From Corythucha ciliata (taxonomy: Eukaryota; Arthropoda; Insecta; Hemiptera; Tingidae), in assembly GCA_038030265.1 (NCBI GenBank), contig CM075940.1, positions 9,362,001 to 9,426,000 of the forward strand: a stretch of 64,000 bases of DNA, in the 5' to 3' direction. A model generated the notes under the pieces. That model saw only the letters and a program-made list of their open reading frames with translations, was not told where the DNA came from and ran no database searches. Position numbers and translations under genes: made by a program. Numbering within the stretch: the first letter of the stretch is position 1; every line of letters begins with the position of its first letter. This document shows positions 1 to 12,666 of this stretch, piece after piece.

Positions 1-529
1 TCACCACGCGAAAGATAACAGTTGAAACCCACCTATTTCGATCACGTCTTCCCCCCCCCCCAGCATCCCCTTGGTTTTGGTCGTATTTGTTTCGGCAGTT
101 CTTCTTTTTTTTTGCATTTCCCTACCGATTCTAAGTCGTCTTGCAACACAGGACGCGCTTAGTGTGAGCCCGTGGGATACCGAAGGGGCAAAGCCCCCCC
201 CCCCACGGCTGGTTCCCTTGTCATTAAGCTGGTGCCAAACCAACAATAATAGTGGATTAACGCACAGAAATTAGCAACCACAGGGAATGAGTCCAAACCC
301 ACATAGTAGGAGGGAAGCTTGAGCGGATGAATATCCTCAACTTCACCTGCAGGGGACACCACACTTCCCTCCCCCCATTGGTTTTTGTCGGGGCCAAAAA
401 AAAGTGTGGTGCTTCAACTCTTGCATTATCTTTAGGCCAGGTAACGTTCATGTCTGTTTAGTTACCCAAGAAAATTACAACATGAACCGCGGGAAAAGTG
501 TTTTTATGCCAAACAAAATTGTAACTTAC
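1..529. other. Left-edge stretch, no exon recognised
   Basis: This is presumably intron of the minus-strand Nova/pasilla gene, because exon 6 ends at 530 with a consensus donor (complement of ACTTAC, 524-529). The next Nova exon should lie further left, and I find no KH-3-like coding sequence here. C-runs occur near 50-60 and 186-195. The short open frames carry no recognisable motif. Confidence 0.5.
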
Positions 530-3500
530 TTAGCCAAGGTTGAAATAGCGGCGGAAATTTCCGCCTTGGCCTGCTCGGTGTAACCGGAATTACCCAAAGC
601 CAAAGTGATTGCGCTGACTATTTGAGTGATCATTGCCTGGTGAGGCACGGAATTCGGTTCTAAATTAATAGTAAGATTGACTCCAGACAGACCTGCTGAG
701 TCAGTCAGACCTGCCCCTAGAATCAAAAGTACCTCGTCAAATAAACAGTCAATTCGAAAAGACGCGTTACCGTCAACTTACATGGCACGCTATTAGCAAG
801 AGCACCCGTGGTAAAAGCTTGTTGACTTGTAGGTTGGGCGTAGGGCGACCCAGTGGGATTGTAGTTGGCAACAGGCCCAGTGATATCTGCGTAACTTATA
901 TTCAAACTACTTCCACTCTGAGGGTCTTCTTGTACTTTGGACAATATCATTTGACATGCTTTTTTGTTGTTGGCAATCTCACCTTTAAATTCACAACAAA
1001 TTTGAGTTGGAGAAGCTTAAAAAGTTCACCAAGCACTTACCCATTACAGTGATGCATCTTTCTTGCAGGGACTGATCTTTGGCTTTCTGTGATATTTGAA
1101 CATACGCCCCACTTTCTTCTTTTAGCTGTTTGATATAGCTGCCTCCCTTACCAATGATCATTCCAGCCGTAGTGTTGGGAACCAGTATTTTCACCTTGTT
1201 CACAGTCATCACAGTTTTAACCATGATTAAAACAGAAAACAAACAAAATCAACTCACTTGTTTTTCACGCTCAGACTTGGCCTCATGCTCCCCAGCTCCT
1301 TTTACGTTCAAATCAGGTTTTTCTCTTATTTTGAACATAATAAAGTCCAGCACTTCCATGATGGCATCTACACTCCCTGATATCAGACACACTCGTTCTG
1401 ATGTGCCTAAGGATCAAATCCCAACGCCCAAAAATGTCAGGTTTACGTTTACACTATGATTTCGTGTTTTGACTAACGAAACATCAACTGAAAAGTGTTT
1501 TCAAGTCTGATTACGCTCAGCATTGAGTAGTTAAACGAGTCGCTTTACAGACAAGCAAAAGAAATGTCGGTGAATGGCTACGAAAAAAAAAGAGTATCAT
1601 TCACTAAACCAGAAACAGGCGTTTGTGCACTTGAAGCCCCGTTCACGGCACATGAAAGACGGAGGCCCGCATATTATACAAGGTCGCCGACTTGAATTAA
1701 ATTGCAATCGTTGAATTCATGCAAAAAATGTAACTACTAAACTCACTACTAATACTACTAAAAAACGCTACCTGGGTAGAAATCGTTGGCTTTAGACATT
1801 TTGACTCGGGCGTTCGTGTCTTTTTGTAGCTGGGCAATCGTCTCCCCGCCTTTGCCGATAATGGCTCCGGCTGCGACGCTCGGAACAAGAATTTTAAAAT
1901 GGTATATTCCGTCATTGCCTGCAACAAACAAAATACAATGATATTGGAAAGGTTGTCAATTTTGTCGGAATACGTTATAATGTTTAAAAAGGACGCTTAG
2001 CCTTGAAATGTTATCACGAGAAACTTCACAGACCTGTCAATACTTCATTAAAAAATAATTATTATGGAAATAACACTAATTTACATGCGAATGAGGCAGC
2101 TTTGTGGTTGAAAAAAAGTGAAGTTCGGTACTGGCGGCCAAGGCGGTCACGTAGCAGAAAAACACTTTCCTTATTCGACCTCGATAATTTTACAGTCGCT
2201 TGACTAAATCAGGTAGTCATTTCCCCAAAAAATCTCGGTATTTACTCTCCTAATAGAAGATAGTTTGATCAAAATGCGTTTTCAGGTATGAATTGCACTG
2301 TTTCGGACAAAATAATTAGATTCTAAGGTGAGATAGGCTAATCGTCAGGACGCTGCAGAGGCCAAACTGGCGTTTAAGAGGGGATATCGTTTGAACTCTT
2401 CTCAACTTCCAAGGGAGGTCAATGGCCAGAGCCTGATAGGCAGTTTCTAGGGCGTTTCAGACTAGTTTTTCTGGTTCGAAAATTGACCCCTAAGGCGGGC
2501 TGGTTCGGCGTTCCGGTTGTGTCCGGGTCGTCGCCCACAGCCCAGTCACTGTCACCAACCTCGGTGAGTTGCCGCGGAATGTGCCACAGGTGGGACATGC
2601 CAGTCGAAGTTTTGACACCATGGGCAAAAAAAAAATCGGGGGTTGTCGTGAGTTCGGAACAAAGGATAGAGATAGGGGGCGGGGCACCCCTAGCCTGTAA
2701 CTAAAACGTGAAATTCGCCCGCTCCTTTGAAGCATCATTCCTAACCCATTCACTAGCTTTGAAAATCTTTGACCTACCAGGTTGCCATCGATGGTTTTCA
2801 GGTCATTATGTGCGAGAAAAACGGTCCGTTGTTGCACACAGCATCAAACAGCAATTAGTTGATGATTTGTCTCACCATAGAGCCGAATACACAGTTGGCT
2901 TAAGAGACTAAAAACTTCAGTTTTATGGAGTGGTGGGTGGGCTTTCCATAGACACAACCAAATACTGCCACGAAACCAAATGGGTCAGCTTAAGGCAAAA
3001 TTTCTATTTTTCCGCTACGTAAACTACGATTCCGAGGAACCAGAAAGGGATGTACAGCTGCTAGGGTTCACCCTAACCAGAATTCGTTAAAATTCACAGT
3101 TTTATTGCCCGAATAACCAGTACAAGGCGACCGAATGCAAGTTTCAATTTGAAGCTAAATCGCCTTTTTTGAACGAATCCCTTATTTTTCGGGGGCGAAA
3201 TTACCTCTCCACCCACTCCAAAATAATAAGATTTTAAATGAAGTTTCCGTTTCCCGGATTTGGGTGTGTAAGTACTGTTTTTTCCTTCAAACAACAAGAT
3301 CCTGGCCAAGCGTGATCAGATTTTTACCAAAATGGTCACTTCAGGGCTGATAACACTCAATTGAATTAGGGTAATGGGATGAAATTGGCCGTTTTCGGCC
3401 CGAACTTCAGTTATTCGAGGAGCGACAGAACAGGTTTTCATGCCTAATTGCCAGTTTCTGATGAAAAAAAGGTCATTTCCGCGCCGGATATCCTAGTTTG

Positions 3501-6500
3501 AGGGGCCTAATTACCAGTGTTAGTTAATTACCTAGTGAATCCCTCGATCGAGAGGAGGGGGATTTCAAGTTTAAGGGCTGAAATTATCATTCTCTGAGGG
3601 GGGGTGGGATTGATAGTTTTTACTCATAGGAAGGCTTAACCGAACGGTACACGGGCAAAGTTGAGAGTTTTGATGGATGACGGCCCTTTCTGTAAGCAGT
3701 CAGTATCTGGGACGAAATTGACGGTGTCCTTGTCAAGTTTAAATCTTCTGGGGGGAAACCATCCTTTTTGTAGCGGATAGTCACTTTCTAGAAGTAAATT
3801 AACGAACTCTTTCTCTACCTAGGGAATAACCTTTTTGGTTTTGTATCGTCTGCTTTTTAGGCTAATTAACAAGTTTTTTTTTACATTGGAATTCAGGCTC
3901 TGTGTCGTCTGTGGTTAAAGTGAGAGTTTTCTGACTAAATAGTCAGTCTCTGAGACGCACTTCTTTAAATCCCAAAAATTGTCGGTGGTTTCACGAGCGA
4001 ATCGTCAAATTTTTGAATATTCGCCATTTTTAGACAAATACTCAGTTGTTGGGGCTTCTTGAAGCTTTTTGTAGTTGGAGCTTTATTGTGGTGGAACCTT
4101 TTTGGAGTTGGAGCTTTTTTGTGGTCTGATTTGTTTTATGGTTGGAGCTTTTCCGTGGCCAGAGTTGTTCCGTGTTTGAACCTTTGCATTGGCTGTTTTA
4201 GAACTTTTTTATGGTTGGAGTTGTTTTGTGGTTGAACCATTACGTATTTGGCGCTTTTTTTGCGGCCGAAAATTGCTAGCTCATTTTTGCCCCCTTCAAG
4301 TTCAATGGCAGAGCCTTCCCTAGATAGTAGATAGACAAAGCTATGTGCAAGGGCCAATAAGCGCCACTTGGGCGCGTATTGGCCGGAACCGGCTTCGTTC
4401 CACAATCGATCATTTTCCGAAGGACTAATGAACATCGTCCGGCTCAAATCGACACACTTTGAAATAATGGCCCCAAATCTTCAAAATTGCTCGCCTTATA
4501 AACTCCAGGGCAGTTTTGGCGAAAATTACCAAAATTTAAAATTGGAAGAAACCTGTTTACCTAGGGGTTTCACAGCACGGGGATTCCAAAAATTGAAGCG
4601 GATTTTCGGTCAGAGAACATGAATCAGGAGATGAGCACTGATGTGACCTTCAATTTTCCTAATTGCCTTAAAAAGACAATTGGCTGCTGACAACTGTCAC
4701 GCCGAATTAGTGAAGTTGCCTATTTCACGGGCTTGGCAAAAATTTGCCTATTTCGCGTAAATGACAGAAATGATTGCCTATTACTTGAAACAGGCAGCTC
4801 TTCGCCTGCCTATTTTACGAAATGAGCAATATATTGCCTATTTCGTGAATTAGACAAGTCTAAGAGCCGAATTCACGAACTAGTTGATTATTTCGTGTAA
4901 GAGGCAGTTTCAGCCATCCGTTACAACAAGAACGGTCTGGATTTTGTGAGCAGTAGAAAAACGTCATGGGAGGGGAGGGGGAGTGATTTCGCATTTTTGG
5001 AACACATTTCCCGTTTCATAGATGAACTGAATTGCGATTTTTAGTAGTGAAATATCAGCTGTCCCAGCACCCCCGCCCACTGCCACGAGCAGTATTGCGT
5101 ATTGTACCTTACGAACAACTCTCTAAGGACCGGGTCTCCACAACTATGACCTGCTGAACGCGACTAAACTAGTCGAACAGAAATTACGGTCCATCGTAAT
5201 AGACGCCGTAGAACAGGCCCCCTCGACCACCATTGGGAGGGGGAGGAGGGTTACAGACACAAACTGTCGTGTCGACCACGAACGTATACTTCGTTTTTAA
5301 AACAGCAATGAAACTTTTAGACATGTGTGCAATTTCACCCATAACTGACACTTTTTAGCCCCCACCCCCCCCACCCAGGAACTCTAGAGGCTTATGTTAT
5401 GTATTTCGTTCATTTTAACCAGTATAGGGGCTGAAGTACGAAGGGGTGTTATATGAAATAACACGGGTGGTATCCACTTGACAAAAATTTTAATTATGAT
5501 AGGATCACTGGCGTACCGTGGTAGGGGCGAGGGGGGCGGACCGTCCCGGGCCCCCGAGAAGCTTAAATGCGGAAAAATTCGGATTTTTAGGTTCATTCAT
5601 GTAAAAAGGTTGGACTACCATTTTTTTTGTTTTTCCTTACGAATTTCAATCTATATCCGACCTGGAGAATATAACGTTACAAGTGATATCATCAAACAGT
5701 GTGGGCTGACTATTCGATTGAGCCCCCGATAGTGCTATTCTGGTAGCTCAAATACATCAGAAATATGCGCCTCCTTGAGGAAAAATCACGGCTAAAATAG
5801 AGAAAATACACCGCCCCCACTCCCAAGTTTCGTTAGGTCCTTAAGCGCGCTAGTGTACTGATCCGCAATTTGCAACGCGCTAATATTCGTGGCTATAACT
5901 GCGAAAAAGCGCTGGTTCGTGGTCTCACGATGCAACTTCCGGACCGAAATTGAGAAAAAATCGTCGATTCGACGGCCATTCCACGGCTAAAATGTAGACA
6001 TCAATGCAAAAATGTTGTTTCTGGGCCAAGCCCGTGGCTACGATTGAGAATGAGAATACACGCTACTAATTCAAGGCTGTACAAGTAAACAAAAATCGTG
6101 GCAATTATTGCCAAAAACAACGCTAATTCGAGTTTAAATTGGACCAAAATGGCAAATTCACAACTCAAATGGCGAAAAATCGTCTATTAATAAAAAAAGA
6201 GAATAGATAGTGTGCTAATTCGCTGCAAAATTATCAGAAAATGCTATTTCACAGCTGAAATGAAGCTGAAATTGAGAAAACGAAAATCTGCATAGCTTCT
6301 GAAAGAATCGAGGCTCAAACTGAGAAACAGCGCTAATCCGTAGAAAAAAATAGCTCATGCGGGGCTAAAACCCAGAAAAACAACGCGGCTAGAATTGACA
6401 AAAACATTAATTAGCGCGGCCAACATTAAGAAAAACACTAATTTTCAACTCAAACTGAGAAAAAAGTGCTAATTCGCTGCTAAAAAGGAAAAAATGGCTA

Positions 6501-9344
6501 ATCCGCAGCGGAAAATGAGAAAAAAGGCCAAATCGTGGCTAAAATGGAGGAAAAACGCCAATACAAACGAAAGAATCCCCACTGCAAATGCACTGCAATT
6601 GATTAAAAGCGCTAACCCGTGGCCAAAATTGGTTAAAATCACTAAATCTTGAAAAATTGACAAAACGCCAATGCGTAGCTTCTGTTCGAGGCTAAAGCTA
6701 AACAATAAACGCTAATCCATAGCAAAAATTGAAGGAAAAATGCCGACGTGGGACTGAAGTGTAAAAAAAAAAACGCAGCCATATAATTAGCATGTCATGA
6801 ATGAATAAAAACTCTCGTTTTCAGCTCAAATTGGGAAAAAGTGTTATTCCCGGCTAAAAATTGAGGAAATCAACAATTCGTGGCTAAAATTAAGGTAATT
6901 CGTGAATTCACAGCCTAGAAACGCTTCAAAGCAGGTAAGATTGAAAAAAACGCGAATTCGCGGCTATTAATGAGGAAAATAATCGCGGATAAAGTGTGTT
7001 AGAATTTCTAATTCGGCCTTCTGACGACAAATTTGTGGATAAAATTGAGATAAACGGCAAATTCATGGTTGTAAGTAAAATAAAAAACACTGATTCACGG
7101 CTAGAACTGAGATCAAGCCCTATTCTACATGTAGTTAAAATTTTAAAAAAATACTAATGCAGTGCCAAAATGTAAAAGAACCCGCCAATTTGCGGCTAAT
7201 ATCGAGAAAATCAGTAATTGTTCTGGCTAGAATAAAGAGAAAGGTTAATTTTCAGCCTAAATTGAAACAAAAAGTTCACTGTCTGTTCACTGCTAGTTCA
7301 CTGTCAAAAATGAAAGAATTGACGATTTGCAGTAAAAAATATCAGAAAACGCCAATTGAACAAATGCCGCTAAAATGAACAAAATTCGCTAATGCACGGG
7401 CTAGAAATAGCTACGGCACTGCTTAAATTACGAAAAAGCGCATGAATTAGACAAATTGAGACAAACAATTTGCGTCAAAAATTGGAAATACGCTAATTCG
7501 CGGTTTCGTCGGGCAACTTTGAGGCTAAAATTGAGAAAAATTTATGGTTGTGAGTGAAAAATTCGCGGCTAAAACTGAGAAGTCGCTATTCCGCAGCGTA
7601 TGGTTATGGTGAACAAAAAATGATAATTTGTGGTAAACATTTCGAGAAAACTGGTATTTTACGGATAATATTGAGTAATTTTCAGCTCAAACTGAGTAAA
7701 GCGCTAGAAAAAAACGCTAATTTGCAGCTAAAATTGTGGAAAACGCCTACTCGAGGAAAGTTGAAGAAATATCGCTGATTCACAGGATAAAAAATCTACT
7801 TTGCTGCTAATGTTGGGGAAAAGCGCATATTTATGTCTATAAGGTGGGGGGGGGGTTACCCCGCTAATCCGTTGCTAATTAGCGGAGAAAAGCGCTAATT
7901 TGCTGTTAAAGTTGATGAAAAGCACTCATTCACGGCTAAAATGGAGAAATTCGCGGTTTAAACTTGGCATAAGCGCTGTTTAGCGGCTAGGTTGTGGAAA
8001 TAGCGGTAATTTGCCTACAATATTATGGAAAAGGCCTTAGAGGTTACCAATAGAGGTTTTTATGTATAGTTAGAGGCTTTTAGGGGCCTCTTTAAGATTT
8101 CAGACGCGGGCCCCGATACGCATAGGATAACGCCGTGTTAAAATTATAACACCCCTTCGTACTTGCCCCCCCCACCCCCCCCCACTGATCACAAAAACTA
8201 GGAATTCAACCTCAAAATCAAGCAGTTTGCGGGGGGGAGGGGAAAAGTGTTTTGACCAACAAAAAATCACTTTGGATGGTAAGTAACTGTCTACTAACCC
8301 CGGAATTTGATTCGTTCAAGAAATAGCACGTGATTTTTTATCGTTATTACACCTTCCCCCTATCCATAACCCAGGAGGTATGTAGGTGAGATCCTCAATC
8401 CTACGCTGGTCGGTCTATTGCACTAAAAAATGCAGTAGTCTAGTAGGAAAGTTGAAATGAATCGCATAGGCCAAGGAGCAAGATAACGCTAATTGACCAG
8501 TGCTTTCAAACAAATGTTGAAAGGCTTCTCAAGGTAGGGATTTCACGGTGGGGGACGGTGTTAGTGTTATTGAGCAGGACGACCAATTAACAAGTTTTTT
8601 CAAGACTGAGGGACATTGCCTGCGGGCACAATCACCGTCTATTTCACCGAGGGTGCAACTAGGAATTTGAAGGGCTCTTTATGACCATCAAGGTCGCTTG
8701 CGTGCAATTTCTAGATAATTGTTGGGCAAATGCTAAACTGAATATTAAATCTGTAAATTGTTTGTCAATGCATTGTCAGCCTTGAACCAAGACAAGTATC
8801 GTGGCGTCCTTGAATATTTCTCACATTATCGCTGTTTTGAAGATTCCTTCCCATGTTTGAACGTTAAATTAGCTCTTGTATTGAGGTAGAATTTTATGCT
8901 ATAGCAGGCTGAAAGAATATTACATAAATAAGAGGGATACGTTCATTTTCAGAGGTGAATCTTGCCACCTTTCTCATCCAAGGTCTTTTGGAATGAAACG
9001 GGTCTCATCAAATACAGGTGGAAATTGTAATTTGAGCCTCGATTTAGGTGTTGGGTGTTCTCAAATCAAAACGGAGACACTGGGATCGCATCCAAAATGG
9101 GGAAAAACACAAAAATTTGATGCCGCAACACAGATAAATACAAAAATCTAATAACCCGCCACCAACCCCCCACTATCGCCTAATGCGACAGCCTCAAGAG
9201 AACGATCAACAAAACGTAAATCTCACCCGACGAGCAATTGGATTTTTTCGTCGTCGCATCGTCCACGTCTGAGTCGAGTGGTCTTTTCCTCGAGTCGACA
9301 TTTTCAGGCGAGGAACACGTCTCCATTCCCGAGTCTGCAGCCAT
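530..9344 (-). CDS. Nova/ps: Nova/pasilla-type KH-domain splicing regulator (3' end outside window)
   Basis: Nova proteins bind YCAY clusters in nuclear pre-mRNA through KH domains and control alternative splicing. I assemble six minus-strand exons: 9227-9344, 1772-1918, 1258-1406, 1041-1194, 782-982 and 530-716. Phases agree at every junction (1, 1, 0, 1, 1, then 2 at the exit). The start ATG (9344) directly follows TAG-AAA in frame. Exon 1 encodes [12 protein letters not shown] and the Nova hallmark DSRKRPLDS. Exons 2-3 hold KH1, with the GXXG loop in [19 protein letters not shown]. Exon 4 starts KH2 ([19 protein letters not shown]). Exon 5 has [19 protein letters not shown], followed by a proline/asparagine-rich linker. 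Exon 6 carries [19 protein letters not shown], typical of invertebrate pasilla. About 318 residues are present; KH3 is missing because the gene leaves the window. Exon 6 could start at 716 or 710, since two AGs both keep the frame. The exon 3-4 intron is only about 63 nt and has a weak polypyrimidine tract. Identity is secure; the exact edges are less so. Confidence 0.93.
2950..4060. repeat. Degenerate short-motif repeat remnants (family H)
   Basis: Loose, irregular recurrences of 'gaaattg/acc-agtttctg-ggg' and 'ctaattaccag' at roughly 40-60 bp spacing. Similar wording recurs at 14880-15060, 23300-23540, 24000-24200, 34550-34940, 40980-41040 and 41500-41800. No clean unit can be defined by eye, so this is a weak call. 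Confidence 0.35.
4055..4260 (-). repeat. Family E short tandem array, minus orientation
   Basis: Repeats of GTGGTTGGAGCTTTT with variants. On the complementary strand this is the AACCACAAAA unit seen at 42755-43395. The period is about 16-30 bp and it is degenerate. Confidence 0.6.
4640..4910 (+). repeat. Family G degenerate tandem array (about 28 bp)
   Basis: GCCTATTTCGCGTAAATGAC-like units recur at about 4725, 4747, 4775, 4805, 4837 and 4885, with the phrase TTGCCTATTTCGTG repeated. The wording resembles other families in using TATTTCGCG, but the unit is distinct. Confidence 0.6.
5425..8170. mobile_element. Inverted-repeat-bounded element holding a family A array
   Basis: The arm AAGTACGAAGGGGTGTTATA (5434-5453) recurs inverted at 8144-8163. 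After a short mismatch, AACACGG extends the match to about 40 bp. Inside, a second pair of boundaries brackets the array: CACTGGCGTACC at 5506-5517 preceded by GATAGGAT (5498-5505), and CATAGGAT at 8121-8128. I read this as a family A hAT-like insertion within an older palindromic element. The inner right terminal repeat is eroded. No transposase frame is visible, so any element would be non-autonomous. The boundaries are inference. Confidence 0.5.
5790..8050 (+). repeat. Family A 30-bp degenerate tandem array, copy 1
   Basis: The consensus unit is about CGCTAATTCGCGG + CTAAAATTGAGAAAAAG (30 bp), repeated more than 60 times with heavy divergence. Long open frames here (for example 7157-7378 and 6469-6705) are repeat translations, not genes. 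The order of variant units matches the copy at 11340-12540. Confidence 0.85.
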
Positions 9345-9935
9345 TTTCTACAGGCATAGGCAGGGGAAAATGTTATCCGCGGTGCGGCCCAACCTTTTGC
9401 TATCAACTGACCTGACACCGAGCTGAGTGGTGCTCTTCGGCTCCCCCGTTTTCGAGCGCCCGCCCCGCGAGCTTTCAATTGCAACCGCCGCTTCTCTCCG
9501 AGTCGTCACCTCCCGCCTCCTCCGCGCCGAACCACCCCCGGGGTACAAACCCTCGTCCTTCTCCCAACTCTTTTTGACAGCAAATACAACTTGAGAGAGA
9601 AAAAAAAAACTCCTAAAACGGTTCCTCGTCACTGTGGCATGCCATCTAAGTACACTGCTTCTGATAACGTGCTAATATTGACCGCCCCCGGAACCGTAGT
9701 TATTTTTGTCCGAACACTCCGGTTTTATTTATACATATATAATTATTATTATTTTTATCGTTTCTCCTCGACTATAACCCACAATTCCGACTCATCCCGT
9801 TGCACTGGCTAACGAATCACGACTGAAAGGAAAAACGCTTCTTTTGGCTCCGGCTGACACTGCACAACCTTGACTACTCATTCAACCTTTATTGGCTGAC
9901 CTTGTCCCACACTGGAAATAAATCTCGGTCATCCA

Positions 9936-9971
<36 letters not shown>

Positions 9972-10170
9972 ATACTCCTTCAAGTTAGGAACTCAGACCT
10001 CGTCTTTCGCTGCCTAGTTGCTTTAACGTTCTGTTCTTTATCCTTAAAGGCACGCTCAAAGAGATTTCCTCGTAAGGATTTTTGACGTAACTTATGTTAA
10101 CAATATATTTAGCATTTATTGACAAAATACTCAAAAAACGTATTAACCACCGATAATCTTGCACAATTCG
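9345..10170 (-). promoter_or_regulatory. Probable 5' UTR and promoter side of Nova/pasilla
   Basis: The stretch directly upstream of the Nova ATG (about 9345-9600) is relatively GC- and CG-rich, unlike the flanking AT-rich DNA, as expected of a 5' leader or promoter region. A (CT)n run lies at 9942-9966. No TATA box or initiator can be assigned with confidence. The open frame at 9348-9632 is judged a shadow of this GC-rich DNA. Confidence 0.35.
9942..9966 (+). repeat. (CT)n microsatellite
   Basis: An uninterrupted dinucleotide run of CT/TC, about 12 repeats, about 600 bp upstream of the Nova start codon on the opposite strand (GA on the Nova strand). It could be a GAGA-factor-type site or neutral. 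Confidence 0.9.
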
Positions 10171-10875
10171 TTTACGAGGGAAGTAAAAAATAATAATTAC
10201 TCAGTAAAAAAAAATACTTCAAACATCCAATATCCCACTCCCTCCAAACCTCCCGGGGCACGCCGCTTAACAACTTCATGAGCCAGGTGATGCAATTGAC
10301 AACAACCATTCCCACACCACTATTTTTGTTCTCTCTCTTTTTCATTGCCTCGAGCTGGGTTGGTCTCCAATCCAACGATCAAACGACAAATCAAAGGTTT
10401 ACGTTTGGGTATTTGAGCGTAATTTTCTGGGTTTTATATTCTCGCAGGGATGTGTGGGGTCGGAGGTGTCAGTTCCACAGAAAGAGTCGTCTCACCCTCC
10501 CAACCGACAATTGTTGTGGGCGTTTTGTGCACGGTATTTAAACAATTGGATTAGACTGCTGAATCTGATCGAGAAATTACACCCAATTTGCCATATTACT
10601 TCCATGTTCCTATATTACTTCCATATTTTTTCACAAACTTAAAACTCCGTCAGTTTGCAGTTTTTACTTTCATTTCTCCGTAGGGTAGGAAGTTTGTTTA
10701 TGTTTAAGCTGACATCAAATTCCTGTTCCTAGACCTCTAAAAGCCCTAAAAACAGATTTTCAGCATGGCGTCTGTCATCCGTCGTATTCGTCCTGTGGTA
10801 CACTTTTCTCGACAGATCTGGATGAATGGCGGTTCAAAACTTGTGGCCTGATCCCTAGATTTACACCCTACAATC
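10171..10875. other. No feature recognised
   Basis: AT-rich DNA with short overlapping open frames on both strands and no motif or splice-site structure that supports a gene. Confidence 0.5.
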
Positions 10876-11040
10876 AAGGGGTGGGCAAATTACAGCTTTT
10901 TGAGTAATTAATTACAAATTACTTCCCAAAAAGAGGATTAATTACCAATTAGGTACTTTTAACTTCCACGAATAATTACAAATTACAATTACTGTAATTG
11001 AATTACTTTTTCAATTACCAATTACTAAGAGCTTGGTTTG
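10876..11040. repeat. TAATTAC-rich low-complexity block, left
   Basis: Begins GGGGTGGGCAAATTAC and continues as repeats of AATTACAAATTAC and AATTACCAATTA. A similar block at 13085-13235 ends AATTACTACCCAGCCC, so the two are in inverted relation and bracket about 2.3 kb. This resembles the termini of an old DNA transposon. Confidence 0.5.
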
Positions 11041-11064
11041 TGGAACGCTCAAAAGCGTCTTGCT

Positions 11065-12666
11065 CAGGGGCGTAGGTCCGGGGGGGGGGAAGAATTTAGG
11101 GGATAGATCCCCCCCCCCCAGAGCTACAAGCATACGAAGGAAGGAGCACTAATACCATAACTAAGAGCCCCATAAAATTTCCAAATTTGAGCGTTTCACG
11201 TTGAAGTTAGGTTTAGCAGATTTTCTGGATTTAAAGCAGCCCGAAAAGGTCCGATAGTACGTCCAGCTTTTTCCTTGGACTTCAGACCCAACGCAGTAGT
11301 GTACCGAGGTACTGGGGGAGGGAGTTCGCCCCGGACCTCCTATCTTACAAAAATCGGTAATATTCGTGGCTATATAGCTGCTAAAAAGCGCTGATTCGTG
11401 GTCTCGCGGTGCAACTTCCAAACTAAAATTAAGAAAAAAAATCGCTGATTCGCGGTACATGTAGGCCATTCTTCGGATAAATTGTGGAAATCATCGCAAA
11501 AGTGTTGTATTTGGGCCAACCCCGCGCTTAAAGTTGAGAAAACACGCTAGAATATTGACAAAAAAAAAGACGCTTTCAGGTTAAAATTGGACAAAAATGG
11601 CAAATTCACAACTGAAATTGCATAAAATCGCCCATTCGCGTATGAAAAAGGGAACAGGCTGCTGAATGGCCGCAAAATTAGCACAAAACGCTATTTCACA
11701 GCAGAAATTGGGCAAAATCGCTAATTGGCAATTTGCAGATATAAAGTTGCGGAAAAACGTTAATTCGCGGATACAAAATGAAGAAAATTACTAATTCGCG
11801 GCAAAAATTGAAAAAATCACAAATTAGCGCAGCTAAAATTAAGAAAAACGTTAATTTTCAGTTCAAATTGGGGAAAAGTGCTAATTCTCAGTTAAAAATG
11901 GAAAAAATTGCGCCAAACGCCAATTTGTGACTGAATTTGAAAAAATTCGCTAATTCACAGGTTTGAAACGCTACGAACGCGTCGCCGCTACAATTTTTAA
12001 AAAAGCGCTAATTCGCGGTTGAAATTGAGAAAAATTCTAATTTACGCCAAAACTGAATATACGCCAATTTGCGGATTCTGAAGGCAACTTTTCTGGCTGA
12101 AATTGGAAAAAAGCGCCAATTTATGGCAATAGGTGAAGAAACCGCTCATGCACTGCGTATGGTGAACCTAAAAAATCCTAATTCGTGAAAAGTCCCCCTA
12201 TTTTGCGGCTAATATTGAGGAAAACACGTAAGAAAAACGTTAATTTCCAGCTAAAACTGAGAAAAGTGCTAACCCCCTGGTAAAAAAATTTAAAAAATCG
12301 GTAATATGCTGCTAAAATTGAGGAAAACGCCAAAACTCGTGGACAATCAAGAAACATCGCTCACGGGATAAAAACGATACTTTGCTGCTAAAGTTGGGAA
12401 AATGCGCAAATTCATGGCTATGGGAGGGGTAGGGAAAAACCGCTAATCTGCGGCTGAAATTGAGAAGAACGATACACTCGGCCAAAATTGAGAAAAGCGC
12501 TAATTTGCGGGTATAGAGTCCAAAAATCGCCCTTAACTGAGAGATTGAGGCAATGATGAGGCCAGCAAGATGTCCAGATTCAAGAGTGTGCTGGCTGGGT
12601 GGAATGATGACTAAAATGTGAAATTAATCCCCCCCCCCCCAGGACAAATTCTTACCTACGCCACTG
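11065..12666. mobile_element. hAT-like non-autonomous element carrying family A array
   Basis: The left terminus CAGGGGCGTAGG (11065-11076) and the right terminus CCTACGCCACTG (12655-12666, complement CAGTGGCGTAGG) form 12-bp terminal inverted repeats with one mismatch. Both are followed inward by a long G-run (11079-11089, and C-run 12629-12640). The flanking 8-mers are GTCTTGCT (11057-11064) and ATCTTGCT (12667-12674), identical at 7 of 8 positions. An 8-bp duplication with CA(G)NG termini is the hAT superfamily pattern. The 1.6-kb interior has no transposase and is mostly the 30-bp family A array. The sequence shows the boundaries; the hAT assignment is inference. Confidence 0.65.
11340..12540 (+). 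repeat. Family A 30-bp degenerate tandem array, copy 2
   Basis: Same unit as 5790-8050. The landmark TAATATTCGTGGCTATA (11358-11374; also 5881-5897) and the landmark GGCAAATTCACAACT (11599-11613; also 6151-6165) occur in the same order and at similar spacing. The array is therefore co-linear with copy 1 rather than independently amplified. Confidence 0.85.

Larger units (their letters stand above)
1919..9226 (-). other. Nova/pasilla intron 1, repeat-filled
   Basis: This 7.3-kb intron separates the N-terminal exon from KH1. About 1930-2950 is unique-looking DNA without recognisable exons. About 2950-4060 holds very degenerate repeats built around phrases such as CCAGTTTCTG and CTAATT. Family E (minus), family G and a family A element follow and are listed separately. 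About 8170-9226 shows no recognisable feature apart from G/C runs. Confidence 0.6.

Noticed and set aside
7157..7778. Plus-strand open frames rich in lysine
   Set aside because: They lie wholly inside a family A array and reflect its AAAATTGAGAAAAA unit.
9348..9632. 94-codon arginine-rich minus-strand frame
   Set aside because: Lies in the GC-rich leader just upstream of the Nova start codon in a different context, with no domain; better explained as 5' UTR.
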